A DNA stretch of 64,000 nt from Sphingopyxis sp. (GCA_017745175.1 JAGHZY010000022.1:1-64000), one strand, 5' to 3'. Positions 40,586 to 49,392 are shown, numbered from the stretch's first letter. A program made the numbers and translations. The notes: a model not told the origin generated them from the sequence alone.

Positions 40586-40924
40586 TCAGGCGATCGGCGG
40601 CCGCAGATTCGCGCCGGGGATCAGCTGCGGAACGAAATCGTGGCCGGCGGCGAAATTGACGCCATGAAGCGGCAAGTTCGTCATGGCGTCGCTGTCGGCG
40701 GGACTCCCGACCTGATGGTGCCCGTGGCAGCCGCCGTGGTTGTGGAGCCCCATCTTGTCGGGATCGTTCGCGGGTTCGCCCTGCGTGTGCCCCGCGTCTT
40801 CGGCGCAGGCCCCGGCCGCGACCGGCACCGGCGCCTCGGCGGCATGCGCAACGCTTCCCAGCCCGATGGACAGGGAAATCAGCAAACCGGTCAGGAGGCG
40901 CATCAGCGTCCGCATGCCGCGCAT
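40586..40924 (-). CDS. Small secreted His/Cys-rich protein heading the czc operon
   Basis: A reading frame of about 112 residues with a signal peptide (MRLLTGLLISLSIGLGSVAHA inside). The mature part has ACAEDAGHTQGEP and a metal-binding-like cluster HNHGGCHGHH, then a plain tail ending LIPGANLRPPIA. Starts at 40924, 40915 and 40903 are all possible; none has a strong ribosome site. Position before czcC and the His/Cys cluster suggest a periplasmic metal-binding or sensing role, in the manner of CzcI- or CzcE-like proteins, but sequence homology to those is not clear. Confidence 0.7.
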   Translation of the reverse strand: MRGMRTLMRLLTGLLISLSIGLGSVAHAAEAPVPVAAGACAEDAGHTQGEPANDPDKMGLHNHGGCHGHHQVGSPADSDAMTNLPLHGVNFAAGHDFVPQLIPGANLRPPIA

Positions 40925-41060
40925 ATAGGGGCTGAAGAGCGCAATGTCACGCGGCGCCCTCACCGCCGTCGGTCGTGTCGTCGGGCGGCAATAGTCGTTG
41001 CGCAAAAGTGCCGCTGCGCTATGGGCAGCGAGTGCGGGAGATATTCCGCACAAGATCGCG

Positions 41061-41248
41061 CCGGTGCCCGGAAGGGCTTAATAGGGAACGCGGTAAGGAG
41101 CATGCTTCGCTCCGAAGCCGGGGCTGTCCCTGCAACTGTAAGCGGCGAGCGCGATGCACCGTCGGGATCTCCGATCCGGACAGCCACTGGGGAAACCTGG
41201 GAAGGCGTGCATCAAGCCCTGACCCGCGAGCCAGGAGACCTGCCGGCG
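41061..41248 (+). promoter_or_regulatory. Cobalamin riboswitch
   Basis: The characteristic sequence elements occur in the expected order: TAATAGGGAACGCGGT at the 5' end, GCTGTCCCTGCAACTGTAAGC, the central GCCACTGGGGAAACCTGGGAAGG, and the B12 box GAGCCAGGAGACCTGCCGGCG near 41228-41248. It precedes cobO by about 190 nt, enough for an expression platform; a perfect AGGCGGCC/GGCCGCCT hairpin sits in that space. A plausible promoter (TTGCGC at 40998, 16 bp, TATGGG at 41020) lies just upstream. It should lower the operon's expression when adenosylcobalamin is plentiful. Confidence 0.95.
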
Positions 41249-41441
41249 TGGGTCGCTCAATGCCCTGGCCCAGGGAAAGGCCGCGGCACGGAGATATCCG
41301 TCGAGCGACGACCAGGCGGCCGGGGCCGCCTCGGTGCCGGGGTTGCAGGCCTTTACGCCACCTGCGACGCCAGCATCGGCCGGTCGCGTCCGCGCATCGG
41401 CAGGCTCCGCCTTCGTTGCCGGCGTGCGGGGGGATTTTCCC

Positions 41442-42050
41442 ATGAAAACGCGTACCGACGCCGAACACACGGCGAAGATGAAGAAGATCCAGGCGGCGCA
41501 GGCGAAAAAGGTCGCGACGAAGACGGTCGAAAAGGGACTCGTCATCGTCCACACGGGGCCCGGCAAGGGCAAGACCTCTGCCGCGCTCGGCATGGCGGTG
41601 CGCGCGATCGGGCACGGGATGAAGGTCGGCGTCGTCCAGTTCGTGAAGGGCGCGATGGCGACGGGCGAGAAAGCCGTCTTCGACCGCTTTCCCGGGCTGA
41701 TCGAGTTCAAGCCGATGGGCGAAGGCTTCACCTGGGACACGCAGGATCGCACGCGCGACATCGCGGTCGCACGCGCGGCGTGGGAAGAAGTGAAGCGCAT
41801 GATCGCCGATCCCGCCTATGCGATGGTGATCGCCGACGAGCTCAACATCGTGCTGCGTTACGACTATCTGCCGGTCGACGAGGTGCTGGTGGCGCTGGCT
41901 GCGAAACCGCATATGACGCATGTGATCATCACCGGGCGCAACGCGCCCGAGGCGCTGATCGATACCGCCGATCTGGTGACCGAAATGGCGCAGGTGAAGC
42001 ATCCGTTTCGCGAACAGAATGTGAAGGCGCAGCGGGGGATCGAATTCTGA
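41442..42050 (+). CDS. cobO: Cob(I)alamin adenosyltransferase, CobO/BtuR type
   Basis: A 202-residue ATP:corrinoid adenosyltransferase that makes adenosylcobalamin. The P-loop HTGPGKGKTSAALG spans about residues 38-50, and FVKGAMATGEK plus IADELNIVLRYDYLPVDEVL match the family. The ATG at 41442 has a GGGGGGA ribosome site; an earlier in-frame ATG would add a Pro/Ala-rich stretch inside the riboswitch leader and is rejected. It is the first gene after the cobalamin riboswitch and overlaps btuF by one base. Confidence 0.96.
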   Translation: MKTRTDAEHTAKMKKIQAAQAKKVATKTVEKGLVIVHTGPGKGKTSAALGMAVRAIGHGMKVGVVQFVKGAMATGEKAVFDRFPGLIEFKPMGEGFTWDTQDRTRDIAVARAAWEEVKRMIADPAYAMVIADELNIVLRYDYLPVDEVLVALAAKPHMTHVIITGRNAPEALIDTADLVTEMAQVKHPFREQNVKAQRGIEF

Positions 42051-42910
42051 TGCGACGGCGTGGCCTTTTGGCGGCGGCGACGGCGCTGCTCGTCGGGGGC
42101 GCAGGGCTGCTGTGGGCAGCCTCCCCCGCTTCGCGCGCGAAGGCGCCGGCGAAGCCGCAGCGCATCGTTTCGATCAACCTCTGCGCCGACCAGCTCGTGC
42201 TCGCGCTCGCCGACCGGAAGCAGATCGCGGGGCTCACGAAAAACGCGACCGACACCACAATGTCGGGCGAGGCGGCAAAGGCGCGCGGCATCCCGCTGCT
42301 CAGCAATTCGGCCGAGCAGATATTGGCGATCGAGCCCGACCTGATCGTCGGCATGCCCGCGAGCCGCAGCGCCGCGCTGGCCGCCTTGCCCAGGCAGAAC
42401 TACCCGCTGCTTGACCTTGCGACCGCCAACACGCTGGGAGAGATCTACACCTCGATCCACCAGACCGCGGCGGCGGTGGGGCACCCCGAACGCGGCACCG
42501 CACTGATCGCCCGGATGCAGGGCGAACTCGCCGGCCTGCCCAAGCCGGGCAAAGGGCGCGTTGCCGCCTATTACCAGCGGCGCGGCTATATGACGGGGAC
42601 GGGCACGCTGATCGACGAACTGATGACGCGTGTCGGGCTTGTCAATCTCGCGGAAAAACTCGGCAAGCCGCCGCTGTCGCAACTCAGTCTCGAGGAGATG
42701 GTCGCCGCCGAGCCTGACTTCCTGATTGTCGAGAGCGCGACCGACGTCGTGACCGATCAGGGGAGCGAAATGCTGCATCATCCCGCGATCAGGGATATTC
42801 CGCGCATCAGCGTGCCGCAGGCGTGGACGGTGTGCGGCAGCCCCGCCTACACACAGGCGGCGCGCGGCATGACGGCGCAGATCGCGCGCATCGACGGGGA
42901 CCGGTCATGA
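42050..42910 (+). CDS. btuF: Cobalamin-binding periplasmic protein
   Basis: A 286-residue helical-backbone substrate-binding protein (BtuF/FhuD-like) with a signal peptide (RRRGLLAAATALLVGGAGLLWA). Features include RIVSINLCADQLVLALADR, NSAEQILAIEPDLIVG and EMVAAEPDFLIVES. Position after a cobalamin riboswitch and cobO, and before btuC and btuD homologues, makes corrinoid the expected ligand. No TonB receptor (BtuB) for B12 lies in this window. Confidence 0.9.
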   Translation: MRRRGLLAAATALLVGGAGLLWAASPASRAKAPAKPQRIVSINLCADQLVLALADRKQIAGLTKNATDTTMSGEAAKARGIPLLSNSAEQILAIEPDLIVGMPASRSAALAALPRQNYPLLDLATANTLGEIYTSIHQTAAAVGHPERGTALIARMQGELAGLPKPGKGRVAAYYQRRGYMTGTGTLIDELMTRVGLVNLAEKLGKPPLSQLSLEEMVAAEPDFLIVESATDVVTDQGSEMLHHPAIRDIPRISVPQAWTVCGSPAYTQAARGMTAQIARIDGDRS

Positions 42911-43908
42911 GCCGCCTTGCCCTGCCCCGCTGGTCGCTGATCGCGGCGCTGTCGCTGCTGACGCTCGCCGCCGCAGTCGGGTCCCTGCTGTATGGCGCGG
43001 TCGACCTGTCGGTCGCGCGCCTCATCGCCGCCGCGAGCGGCGAGGGCGACCGGGTCGCGTCGGTCATCCTGTTCGACCTTCGCCTGCCGCGTACGATACT
43101 CGCGCTCGCGGTCGGTGCGATGCTCGGACTCGCCGGCGCGGCGCTGCAAGGCTATCTGCGCAACCCGCTCGCCGAACCGTCGGTGCTCGGCACGTCGAAC
43201 GCCGCCGCCCTCGGCGGGGTGGCGGCGATCTATTTCGGGCTCGCCGAACTGCACCCCATAATGCTGCCCCTGCTCGCAACCGGTGGTGCACTGCTGTCGC
43301 TCGCGCTGCTGTTCATCCTGTCGGGCAAGGCCGAAAGCCCGCTGACGCTGATCCTCGCGGGGATCGCGGTCGGCACGCTCGCGATCGCGGGAACCAGCCT
43401 TGCGCTCAACCTGTCGCCCAACCCGTTCGCGGCGATGGAAATCATGACCTGGCTGCTCGGCAGTCTCGAGAACCGCTCATTCGACCATGTCCGGATCGCG
43501 CTGCCGTGCATCGCGATCGGCACCGCGATGCTGCTCTGGAACGGCCGCGCGCTCGATGCGCTGACGCTCGGCGAAGATGCGGCGCAGGCGCTGGGCACCG
43601 ATCTGCGGCGCACAAGGTTGCGGCTTTTGATCGGCACCGCGATCGGGGTCGGCGGCGCGGTCGCCGTCTCGGGGGCGATAGGTTTTGTCGGGCTGATCGT
43701 GCCGCACCTGATCCGCCCGCTTACCGACCGCAGTCCGTCGGCGATCCTTCTGCCCTCGGCGATCGGCGGCGCGGCGCTGCTCACGCTCGCCGACTTGGGC
43801 GTGCGGATCATCCCGACCACCAACGAGCTGAAGCTGGGGGTCGTCACTGCCTTTCTGGGCGTGCCGATCTTCCTGCTCCACCTGATGCGGGAGCGACGGA
43901 TATGGTGA
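42907..43908 (+). CDS. btuC: Cobalamin ABC permease
   Basis: A 333-residue FecCD-family permease with about ten helices. Family marks are FDLRLPRTILALAVGAMLGLAG, LQGYLRNPLAEPSVLGTSNAAALGG, and GFVGLIVPHLIRPL-type C-terminal coupling region. Starts with ATG overlapping the btuF stop and itself overlaps btuD by 7 bp. Works as a dimer to pass B12 through the inner membrane. Confidence 0.93.
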   Translation: MSRLALPRWSLIAALSLLTLAAAVGSLLYGAVDLSVARLIAAASGEGDRVASVILFDLRLPRTILALAVGAMLGLAGAALQGYLRNPLAEPSVLGTSNAAALGGVAAIYFGLAELHPIMLPLLATGGALLSLALLFILSGKAESPLTLILAGIAVGTLAIAGTSLALNLSPNPFAAMEIMTWLLGSLENRSFDHVRIALPCIAIGTAMLLWNGRALDALTLGEDAAQALGTDLRRTRLRLLIGTAIGVGGAVAVSGAIGFVGLIVPHLIRPLTDRSPSAILLPSAIGGAALLTLADLGVRIIPTTNELKLGVVTAFLGVPIFLLHLMRERRIW

Positions 43909-44675
43909 ACATCGTCCTCGACCATGTCGGCGTCACGCTGGGCCGGCGCGCGGTGGTCCACGATGTCAGCGCGGCGTTCGCGCCCGGCACGCTGACCGGC
44001 ATCGTCGGCCCCAATGGCGCGGGCAAGTCGACGCTGGCGCGCGCAATGCTTGCGCTGGTGCCGGCGAACGGCGCGGTCCGCATCGATGGCACCGACGTGA
44101 CCGCAATGCCGCGTGCCGATCTGGCGCGGCGCATCGCCTATGTCCCGCAGGGGCAGACGTTGCACTGGCCGCTGACCGTCGAGCGTCTCGTCGGGCTGGG
44201 GCGCCTGCCGCACCTCGCGCCGATGTCGCGGATTTCGGATACCGACAGCGCCGCGATCGAGCGCGCGATGGAACGCGCCGACGTGCTGGAATTGCGCGAC
44301 CGGATCGCGACCGAACTGTCGGGCGGCGAACGCGCACGCGTGCTGTTTGCGCGCGCGCTGGCGGTCGAGGCACCCGCGCTGATCGCCGACGAGCCGCTCG
44401 CGAGCCTCGACCCCGGACACCAGATCGACGTGATGGACATGCTGCGTGCCGAGGCGGCGGGCGGCGGGCTGGTCGTCGCGGTGCTGCACGACCTGACGCT
44501 CGCGGCGCGCTATTGCGACCGGCTGCTGCTGATCGACGACGGGCGGATCGTCGCCGACGGGACGCCCGCCGAGGTGCTGACCGCCGACCGGCTGCGCATC
44601 GTCTATGGCATCGATGCCGCGGTCGAGACGGGCGGCGAATGGCCGACGATTACGCTGTTCGGGCGCGCGCCATGA
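43902..44675 (+). CDS. btuD: Cobalamin ABC importer ATPase
   Basis: A 257-residue ATPase of the FepC/BtuD type. Walker A GPNGAGKST lies near residue 36, the Q-loop in YVPQGQTLHWPL, signature LSGGERAR, Walker B ALIADEPLASLDPG and H-loop VLHDLTLAARYCD. The gene overlaps btuC and the following oxygenase gene (4 bp), showing co-translation. Confidence 0.95.
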   Translation: MVNIVLDHVGVTLGRRAVVHDVSAAFAPGTLTGIVGPNGAGKSTLARAMLALVPANGAVRIDGTDVTAMPRADLARRIAYVPQGQTLHWPLTVERLVGLGRLPHLAPMSRISDTDSAAIERAMERADVLELRDRIATELSGGERARVLFARALAVEAPALIADEPLASLDPGHQIDVMDMLRAEAAGGGLVVAVLHDLTLAARYCDRLLLIDDGRIVADGTPAEVLTADRLRIVYGIDAAVETGGEWPTITLFGRAP

Positions 44676-45364
44676 CCGCCGCGGCGCAGTTCGCCGGGCA
44701 GGGTTATGCGGCGGTGCCGCTGTTCGATGGCGAGCGCGTGCGTGCGGCGGCGGGCGATATCGCCGAACATATCGACCGCGTGGCGCGCGCGCTCTACCTG
44801 CCGTTCGAACAGAGCTGTCCCGATGCGCCGCTGAGCGAGCGGATCGACCGGGTGCATGAACGCGAGCGCAGCGTCGCGAACCTGCTGCGCGTCGCGGTCT
44901 GCACCGATGCGCATCGCGGCCAAGGCTTGCAAGCGCTGGCGAACGATCCGCGGCTGATCGCGACCGCCGAGGAGCTGAGCGGCCGATCGCTGGCAGGCAA
45001 GATCGTGCGCGTGCGCGCGAGCATCGCCTGCTTTCCCGAACATCGCCACGCCTGGCACAGCGACGTCGCGCGCGACGACGGCACTGCCTGCGGCAAGGTG
45101 GTGGTGACCGCGTGGATTCCGCTGAGCGATGCCGGGCCCGAAAATGGCGGGCTGGAAATCGCGGCGGGACGCCAGCCGGCGCCGCTCGCAAGCATCGGCG
45201 ACGACGGGTTCGAAATTCCCGAATGGCGGCTCGCCGGCCTGCCGCGCGTGCGGCCCGCGTGCCCGGCAGGGACGGCGCTGTTCCTCGACCGCTTCACCCC
45301 GCACCGCACCCTGCCCGCAAAGGCGACGCGCTTCGCACTCGTCGTCTGGATGAAGGCCGCCTGA
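44672..45364 (+). CDS. Phytanoyl-CoA dioxygenase-family Fe(II)/2-oxoglutarate oxygenase in the B12 operon
   Basis: A 230-residue protein with the PhyH-type double-stranded beta-helix. The iron facial triad is His129-x-Asp131 (HAWHSD) and His211 (FTPHRT), with Arg220 placed to bind 2-oxoglutarate. VTAWIPLSDAGPENGGLEI is a typical core strand and turn. It overlaps btuD by 4 bp, so it is part of the riboswitch-controlled operon. PhyH-like enzymes hydroxylate varied small molecules; no link to cobalamin is known to me. It ends 1 bp from the convergent GH20 stop. Confidence 0.85.
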   Translation: MTAAAQFAGQGYAAVPLFDGERVRAAAGDIAEHIDRVARALYLPFEQSCPDAPLSERIDRVHERERSVANLLRVAVCTDAHRGQGLQALANDPRLIATAEELSGRSLAGKIVRVRASIACFPEHRHAWHSDVARDDGTACGKVVVTAWIPLSDAGPENGGLEIAAGRQPAPLASIGDDGFEIPEWRLAGLPRVRPACPAGTALFLDRFTPHRTLPAKATRFALVVWMKAA

Positions 45365-45365
45365 C

Positions 45366-47927
45366 CTAACGGCGGGGTTCGACCCGCACCGTCCGGCTGG
45401 CACGCTTGCCGTCGGCCGAGCGACTGCGCACTTCGGCAGGCCCGTTCACCGCGACCGGTCCCGCATAAGACGTCCAGCCACCGGTGCCGACTCGATATTC
45501 GATCGCCGTCCCGGGGAACATGCTGTTCGCCTCGAGCTTGCCGTTCGTGATGCGCGCACCCGGGGGTGCCACGCGATAGGCGATGCCGGTCGCTTCGAGC
45601 ATCGGAAATTGCGCCGCGACGCGCCCGGCGAAATCCTGCCAGCCCGCCTTGAGCTTCGCGGCGTCGACACGCTTGTCGCCCCATTCATAGCTGGCCCCCG
45701 CCTGATAGGCCGGAGTCCACGGCGCGGGTGCCCAGGCGCGCTCGGCGAGCGCGAGCAGGCGCGGGAAGAGCATGTAATCGACCTTCGCATCGGTGCGGAT
45801 CGTCTCGCTCCAGAGCTGTGCCTGCAGCCCGGCGACGCGGCGGCCCGGCTGAAGGACGGGTTTGTCCTCGATTGGCTTGCCCTCGGCATGGCGGTTGCGG
45901 ATCGTCGCGGCGTTGGCGGGCAGATTATCGGGCATGAAGCCATAGACCTGATACGGGTCGACCCCGCGCGATGCCCAGTCGTAGCTGCCTTCGTCGGGGT
46001 GCGGGGCGTAGGGCATGTCGAAATAGCCGAGGTCGGGGATCGACAGCACGGCGTCCCAGCCGCGGTTCATCTGGTCGTGCGCCTCGCGGATCGCGCCGGC
46101 GTCGAGCACGCCCCAGATGTTCGTCTGCACCAGACCCGGCTGCTTCGGCATGTTCGCCGTTTCGGTATGCCCCATGCCGTCGCTCCAGCCGCCCGTGCGC
46201 AGTCCCCTCGCGACGAGGCTCGCGGTCACGCGTTCGATGAAGCGCGGGGTGAGCTTGCCCGCGTCGCCGCCATTTTCGGCGATCATCGCCCGGCACGCGG
46301 GCGATTTGACCCATGCGCCCGCGGTCTCGTCGGCGCCGAGGTGAAAGGTCCTGAGCGGAACGCCCGCCTGCTTGTGCATGGCGGCGAGTGCGTCGACGAC
46401 GGTGTCGATGAAACGATAGGTCGCGGGCAGGCAAACATTGAGCGTGTTGTCGCTGTAATTCTGGATGCTGCGATATTCGGTCGTGTCGGCGGGGTCGGTC
46501 AGGCGATATTGATCGGCTTCCGCCTTCCTGCCTGCGGCGGCGAGGCGCGCGTGACGCGCCTCCATCGCCCTGATCGCGGCGCGGCTGTGGCCGGGCATGT
46601 CGATCGAGGGGATCACCTCGATCTGCCGCGCCGCCGCCGCCTTGACGATCGCGACATAATCGGCGGCCGCAAGATAGCCGTTGACGCTGCCCGCCCCGTC
46701 GGGACCGGCGCCGAGCTGCGGCAGGAGGCACGTCTGCTCCGACAGGTCATGGCAGCGCTTCGAGCCGATCCCGGCGAGTTCGGGAAGCGCCGGGATTTCG
46801 ATGCGCCAGCCCTCGTCGTCCGCGAGATGAAGGTGGAGCTTGTTGAGCTTGTACGTCGCCATCGCCTCGACGAGCTTCAATATCTCGTCGCGGCTGTGGA
46901 AGTTGCGCCCCAAATCGATGTGAAGACCGCGAAAGCCATATTCGGGGGCATCCTCGATGTGGAGCGGCGTCAGCCTGCCTTTTTCGAACGCCGCCTGCTG
47001 CGCGAGCGAGCGCAATGCGTGGCTCGCGCCCGCGGCGTCGTGCGCGGCGATCACGATGCCCGACGCTCCGGCGTCGAGGATATAGGATTCGGGCCTCGCC
47101 GCCACGGCGGGATCGATACGGATCGTCAGCGGCAACGCACCGCCTTCCTTCGCGCCCAGCGCGGCGAGCGCCGGCGCGACGGCGCTGCGTTCAACGCCGT
47201 CCAGCGTCAACGCGACGCCGCGGCCGAGATCGGCCGGCTTGCCCCTACCCTGCACCGCCTTCGCGGGTTTCGGCAGGATGACGACGCCCTTCGCTTCGGG
47301 CGCGAGCCGGCCTGCCTGCACGTCGAAGGCGCGCTCGGCCGTCAGCCAGCGCGTCCTGTCGGTGTCGCTTTTCACCGCAAGCCTTGCCTCGTCGGTCATC
47401 GGCGCGACGAAGGGCAAGGTTTCGAGGCCGGTTTCGGGATCGATCGCCACATGTGTTGCCGCGATGACGCGCGGCTTCAGCCCGTCGGCGACAAGATAGG
47501 CGTTGGGCATTCCGAACGCCTTCGAAAAATTCGATCCGATACCCCAGAGCCTGATCTCGTGACGCGCCCCGGGGCGCAGCGTCGCGCCGGGTTTCAGCGT
47601 CAGTTGCTGGAGGTCACCGTTGATCAGCCGGTGCGCGAAGATATCGCTTTCGACGAGCGGCAACCGGTTCACAAAGCTGAAATAGAGCGAGAACCCCTTG
47701 GTCGGCACGTCGGCCGGCAACGTTTCGGGCAGGGTCAATGTGATCGTCGACAGGAAACAGCCGTCGATCCCCGCGGGGCAGGCGGGGCCGTTATCGACCA
47801 TGGTGAAACGGTAGCCGAGCGTCTCGGCGAGGCGGTCGAGCGCCGCCTGCGACGGCGCCTGCGCCGCCGCCACTTGCGGCGCGGCGAGCGCCATTATCGC
47901 CACCGTCGTCCACCTCGCAGCCCGCAT
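45366..47927 (-). CDS. GH20 beta-N-acetylhexosaminidase, exported
   Basis: An 853-residue enzyme with a signal peptide (VAIMALAAPQVAAAQ). An N-terminal CHB_HEX-like carbohydrate-binding domain (TKGFSLYFSFVNRLPLVESD) is followed by the GH20b domain and the catalytic barrel: GFRGLHIDLGRNFHSRDEIL, KLNKLHLHLADDEGWRIEI, and HLGADETAGAW with the Asp-Glu pair of the substrate-assisted mechanism. A C-terminal chitobiase-type Ig domain (APPGARITNGKLEANSMFPG) closes it. It releases GlcNAc from chitooligosaccharides or glycans. The ATG at 47927 has GGGAGAAGAGG. It is divergent from the GntR regulator. Confidence 0.95.
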   Translation of the reverse strand: MRAARWTTVAIMALAAPQVAAAQAPSQAALDRLAETLGYRFTMVDNGPACPAGIDGCFLSTITLTLPETLPADVPTKGFSLYFSFVNRLPLVESDIFAHRLINGDLQQLTLKPGATLRPGARHEIRLWGIGSNFSKAFGMPNAYLVADGLKPRVIAATHVAIDPETGLETLPFVAPMTDEARLAVKSDTDRTRWLTAERAFDVQAGRLAPEAKGVVILPKPAKAVQGRGKPADLGRGVALTLDGVERSAVAPALAALGAKEGGALPLTIRIDPAVAARPESYILDAGASGIVIAAHDAAGASHALRSLAQQAAFEKGRLTPLHIEDAPEYGFRGLHIDLGRNFHSRDEILKLVEAMATYKLNKLHLHLADDEGWRIEIPALPELAGIGSKRCHDLSEQTCLLPQLGAGPDGAGSVNGYLAAADYVAIVKAAAARQIEVIPSIDMPGHSRAAIRAMEARHARLAAAGRKAEADQYRLTDPADTTEYRSIQNYSDNTLNVCLPATYRFIDTVVDALAAMHKQAGVPLRTFHLGADETAGAWVKSPACRAMIAENGGDAGKLTPRFIERVTASLVARGLRTGGWSDGMGHTETANMPKQPGLVQTNIWGVLDAGAIREAHDQMNRGWDAVLSIPDLGYFDMPYAPHPDEGSYDWASRGVDPYQVYGFMPDNLPANAATIRNRHAEGKPIEDKPVLQPGRRVAGLQAQLWSETIRTDAKVDYMLFPRLLALAERAWAPAPWTPAYQAGASYEWGDKRVDAAKLKAGWQDFAGRVAAQFPMLEATGIAYRVAPPGARITNGKLEANSMFPGTAIEYRVGTGGWTSYAGPVAVNGPAEVRSRSADGKRASRTVRVEPRR

Positions 47928-48064
47928 GCCTCTTCTCCCGCTTTGATTTGTATCTGATTTGTCATGTGCAAACGGATGGGTCAACGCCTTTCGGATATGA
48001 TGAAATTGAAGGAAAAACCGGAAAAACGGCAAATATCCGTACCCTTCCCTTCACCGCTTCGATC

Positions 48065-48079
48065 CGAATTGGTTTTATA
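48065..48079. promoter_or_regulatory. Candidate GntR site (reverse orientation) between GH20 and the regulator
   Basis: CGAATTGGTTTTATA; its reverse complement TATAAAACCAATTCG differs at one base from TATAATACCAATTCG at 49049. It lies in the AT-rich divergent region upstream of both the GH20 and the regulator genes. Confidence 0.45.
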
Positions 48080-48137
48080 TTAGTATTGCGATCCGCTGGG
48101 GCCCGCGCGCAAACAACTCGCAGCGTGATTGACGCCA

Positions 48138-48150
48138 GGATACCAATGCA
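48138..48150. promoter_or_regulatory. Candidate GntR site in the regulator leader
   Basis: GGATACCAATGCA contains the ATACCAAT core seen at 49053. It is 68 bp before the regulator start; a single half-site only. Confidence 0.3.
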
Positions 48151-48217
48151 ACACATGCTGCGCTATGGCGGGTCCTGTCGACCGGCCATGCCGGGGCAAT
48201 CGTGTGGAGCATCGTCC

Positions 48218-48955
48218 TTGTCACTGATCGAACGCGTGGGTCCGCTCCAGAAGGACGATCCGACACCGCTCTACCTGCAGCTGCAGAAAATCCTGCGCGA
48301 CGCGATCGAGGGACAGGTCGTCAAGGCCGACGAAGCGATCCCGACCGAACGCGACCTTGCCGAGGAGTTCGACGTGTCGCGCATCACGGTGCGCAAGGCG
48401 ATCGACGGGCTGGTTGGTGACGGCATCGTTACGCGCCGCCGGGGCGCCGGCACGTTCGTCACGCGGCCGCGCGTCGAAAAGAGCTTTTCGAAGCTCACCT
48501 CCTTTTCGGAGGACATGGTGTCGCGCGGGCGCAAGCCGCACAGCAAATGGGTGAGCAGGACCGCGGGCGCGGTGACGCCCGAGGAGGCGTTGTCGCTCGG
48601 CCTGTCGCCGGGGTCGCTCGTCTATCGCTTCCACCGCATCCGCTATGCCGACGACACCTCGATGGCGCTCGAGATCGCCACGATCCCCGCCTATTGCCTG
48701 CCATCGGCCGAAGCGGTTGGCGCGTCGCTCTACGAAGCGCTGGAGGCCGCAGGCCACTTGCCCGTCCGCGCGCTCCAGCGGCTTCGCGCGATCGCGGCAA
48801 CAGCGGAACAGGCGGAAATGCTGGAGATCGAACCCGGCACGCCCGGCCTGTTCATCGAACGGCGCGGCTTCCTTGCCGACGGGCGCACCGCAGAATTCAC
48901 CCAGAGCTTCTATCGCGGCGACGCCTATGACGTCGTGGCCGAGCTGAACGGCTGA
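48218..48955 (+). CDS. GntR/HutC-family regulator, likely of GlcNAc use
   Basis: A 245-residue regulator with an N-terminal winged helix (TPLYLQLQKILRDAI, TERDLAEEFDVSRITVRKAIDGLV) and a C-terminal UTRA ligand domain (VYRFHRIRYADDTSMALEIATIP to FTQSFYRGDAYDVVAELNG). NagR and DasR of this family bind amino-sugar phosphates. A TTG at 48218 is chosen because GGAG lies 8 nt upstream; an ATG at 48188 in the same frame has no ribosome site. It is flanked by GH20 and by the nag genes, with ACCAAT motifs on both sides. Confidence 0.9.
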   Translation: MSLIERVGPLQKDDPTPLYLQLQKILRDAIEGQVVKADEAIPTERDLAEEFDVSRITVRKAIDGLVGDGIVTRRRGAGTFVTRPRVEKSFSKLTSFSEDMVSRGRKPHSKWVSRTAGAVTPEEALSLGLSPGSLVYRFHRIRYADDTSMALEIATIPAYCLPSAEAVGASLYEALEAAGHLPVRALQRLRAIAATAEQAEMLEIEPGTPGLFIERRGFLADGRTAEFTQSFYRGDAYDVVAELNG

Positions 48956-49048
48956 CGCGCTTGCGAGGGACGCCCGAAGCGGGCGGCGGCGAATTTTGCT
49001 TCTGCGGGCAAGCCCCGAACCGCAATGTTTTCCCGATCCCACGATCTC

Positions 49049-49084
49049 TATAATACCAATTCGCCCCTGGACTATTACCAATAG
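49049..49084. promoter_or_regulatory. Pair of candidate GntR sites
   Basis: TATAATACCAATTCG at 49049-49063 and CTATTACCAATAG at 49072-49084, the latter an imperfect palindrome with 5-bp arms. They lie about 100 bp after the regulator stop and 350 bp before the nag operon start. Confidence 0.4.
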
Positions 49085-49374
49085 CAATTTCTACGGATTC
49101 CCGCGCTTCACCCCGAATTTCCGGCGTTCGCCCGGCGGATCACAGCGAATCGGGCTCGCGCCCTGACGGCCGCTGATCGTCCTACCGCCGAGCACTCGCC
49201 CGACGATCGACATCCGCACGCGAGCATATTCGACTGCCTCGACGACCGGCTGCTGCCCGGCGAGCATCTCGCGCAAAGATGTCGGTTTCGTGCGCGACAG
49301 GAGGGCCCGCCGAAGAGTCAAATCATCAAAATCCAATTGGCCATAACATACCTCTTGATGAGAAATATATAACC

Positions 49375-49392
49375 TATATAGTACCAATAATC
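49375..49392. promoter_or_regulatory. Candidate GntR site at the nag operon promoter
   Basis: TATATAGTACCAATAATC, 39 bp before the deaminase start, in the most AT-rich stretch of the region. The position suits a repressor site over a promoter. Confidence 0.45.

Noticed and set aside
41334-41441. In-frame upstream start for cobO
   Set aside because: It would code a Pro/Ala-rich stretch within the riboswitch expression platform; a strong ribosome site precedes the ATG at 41442.
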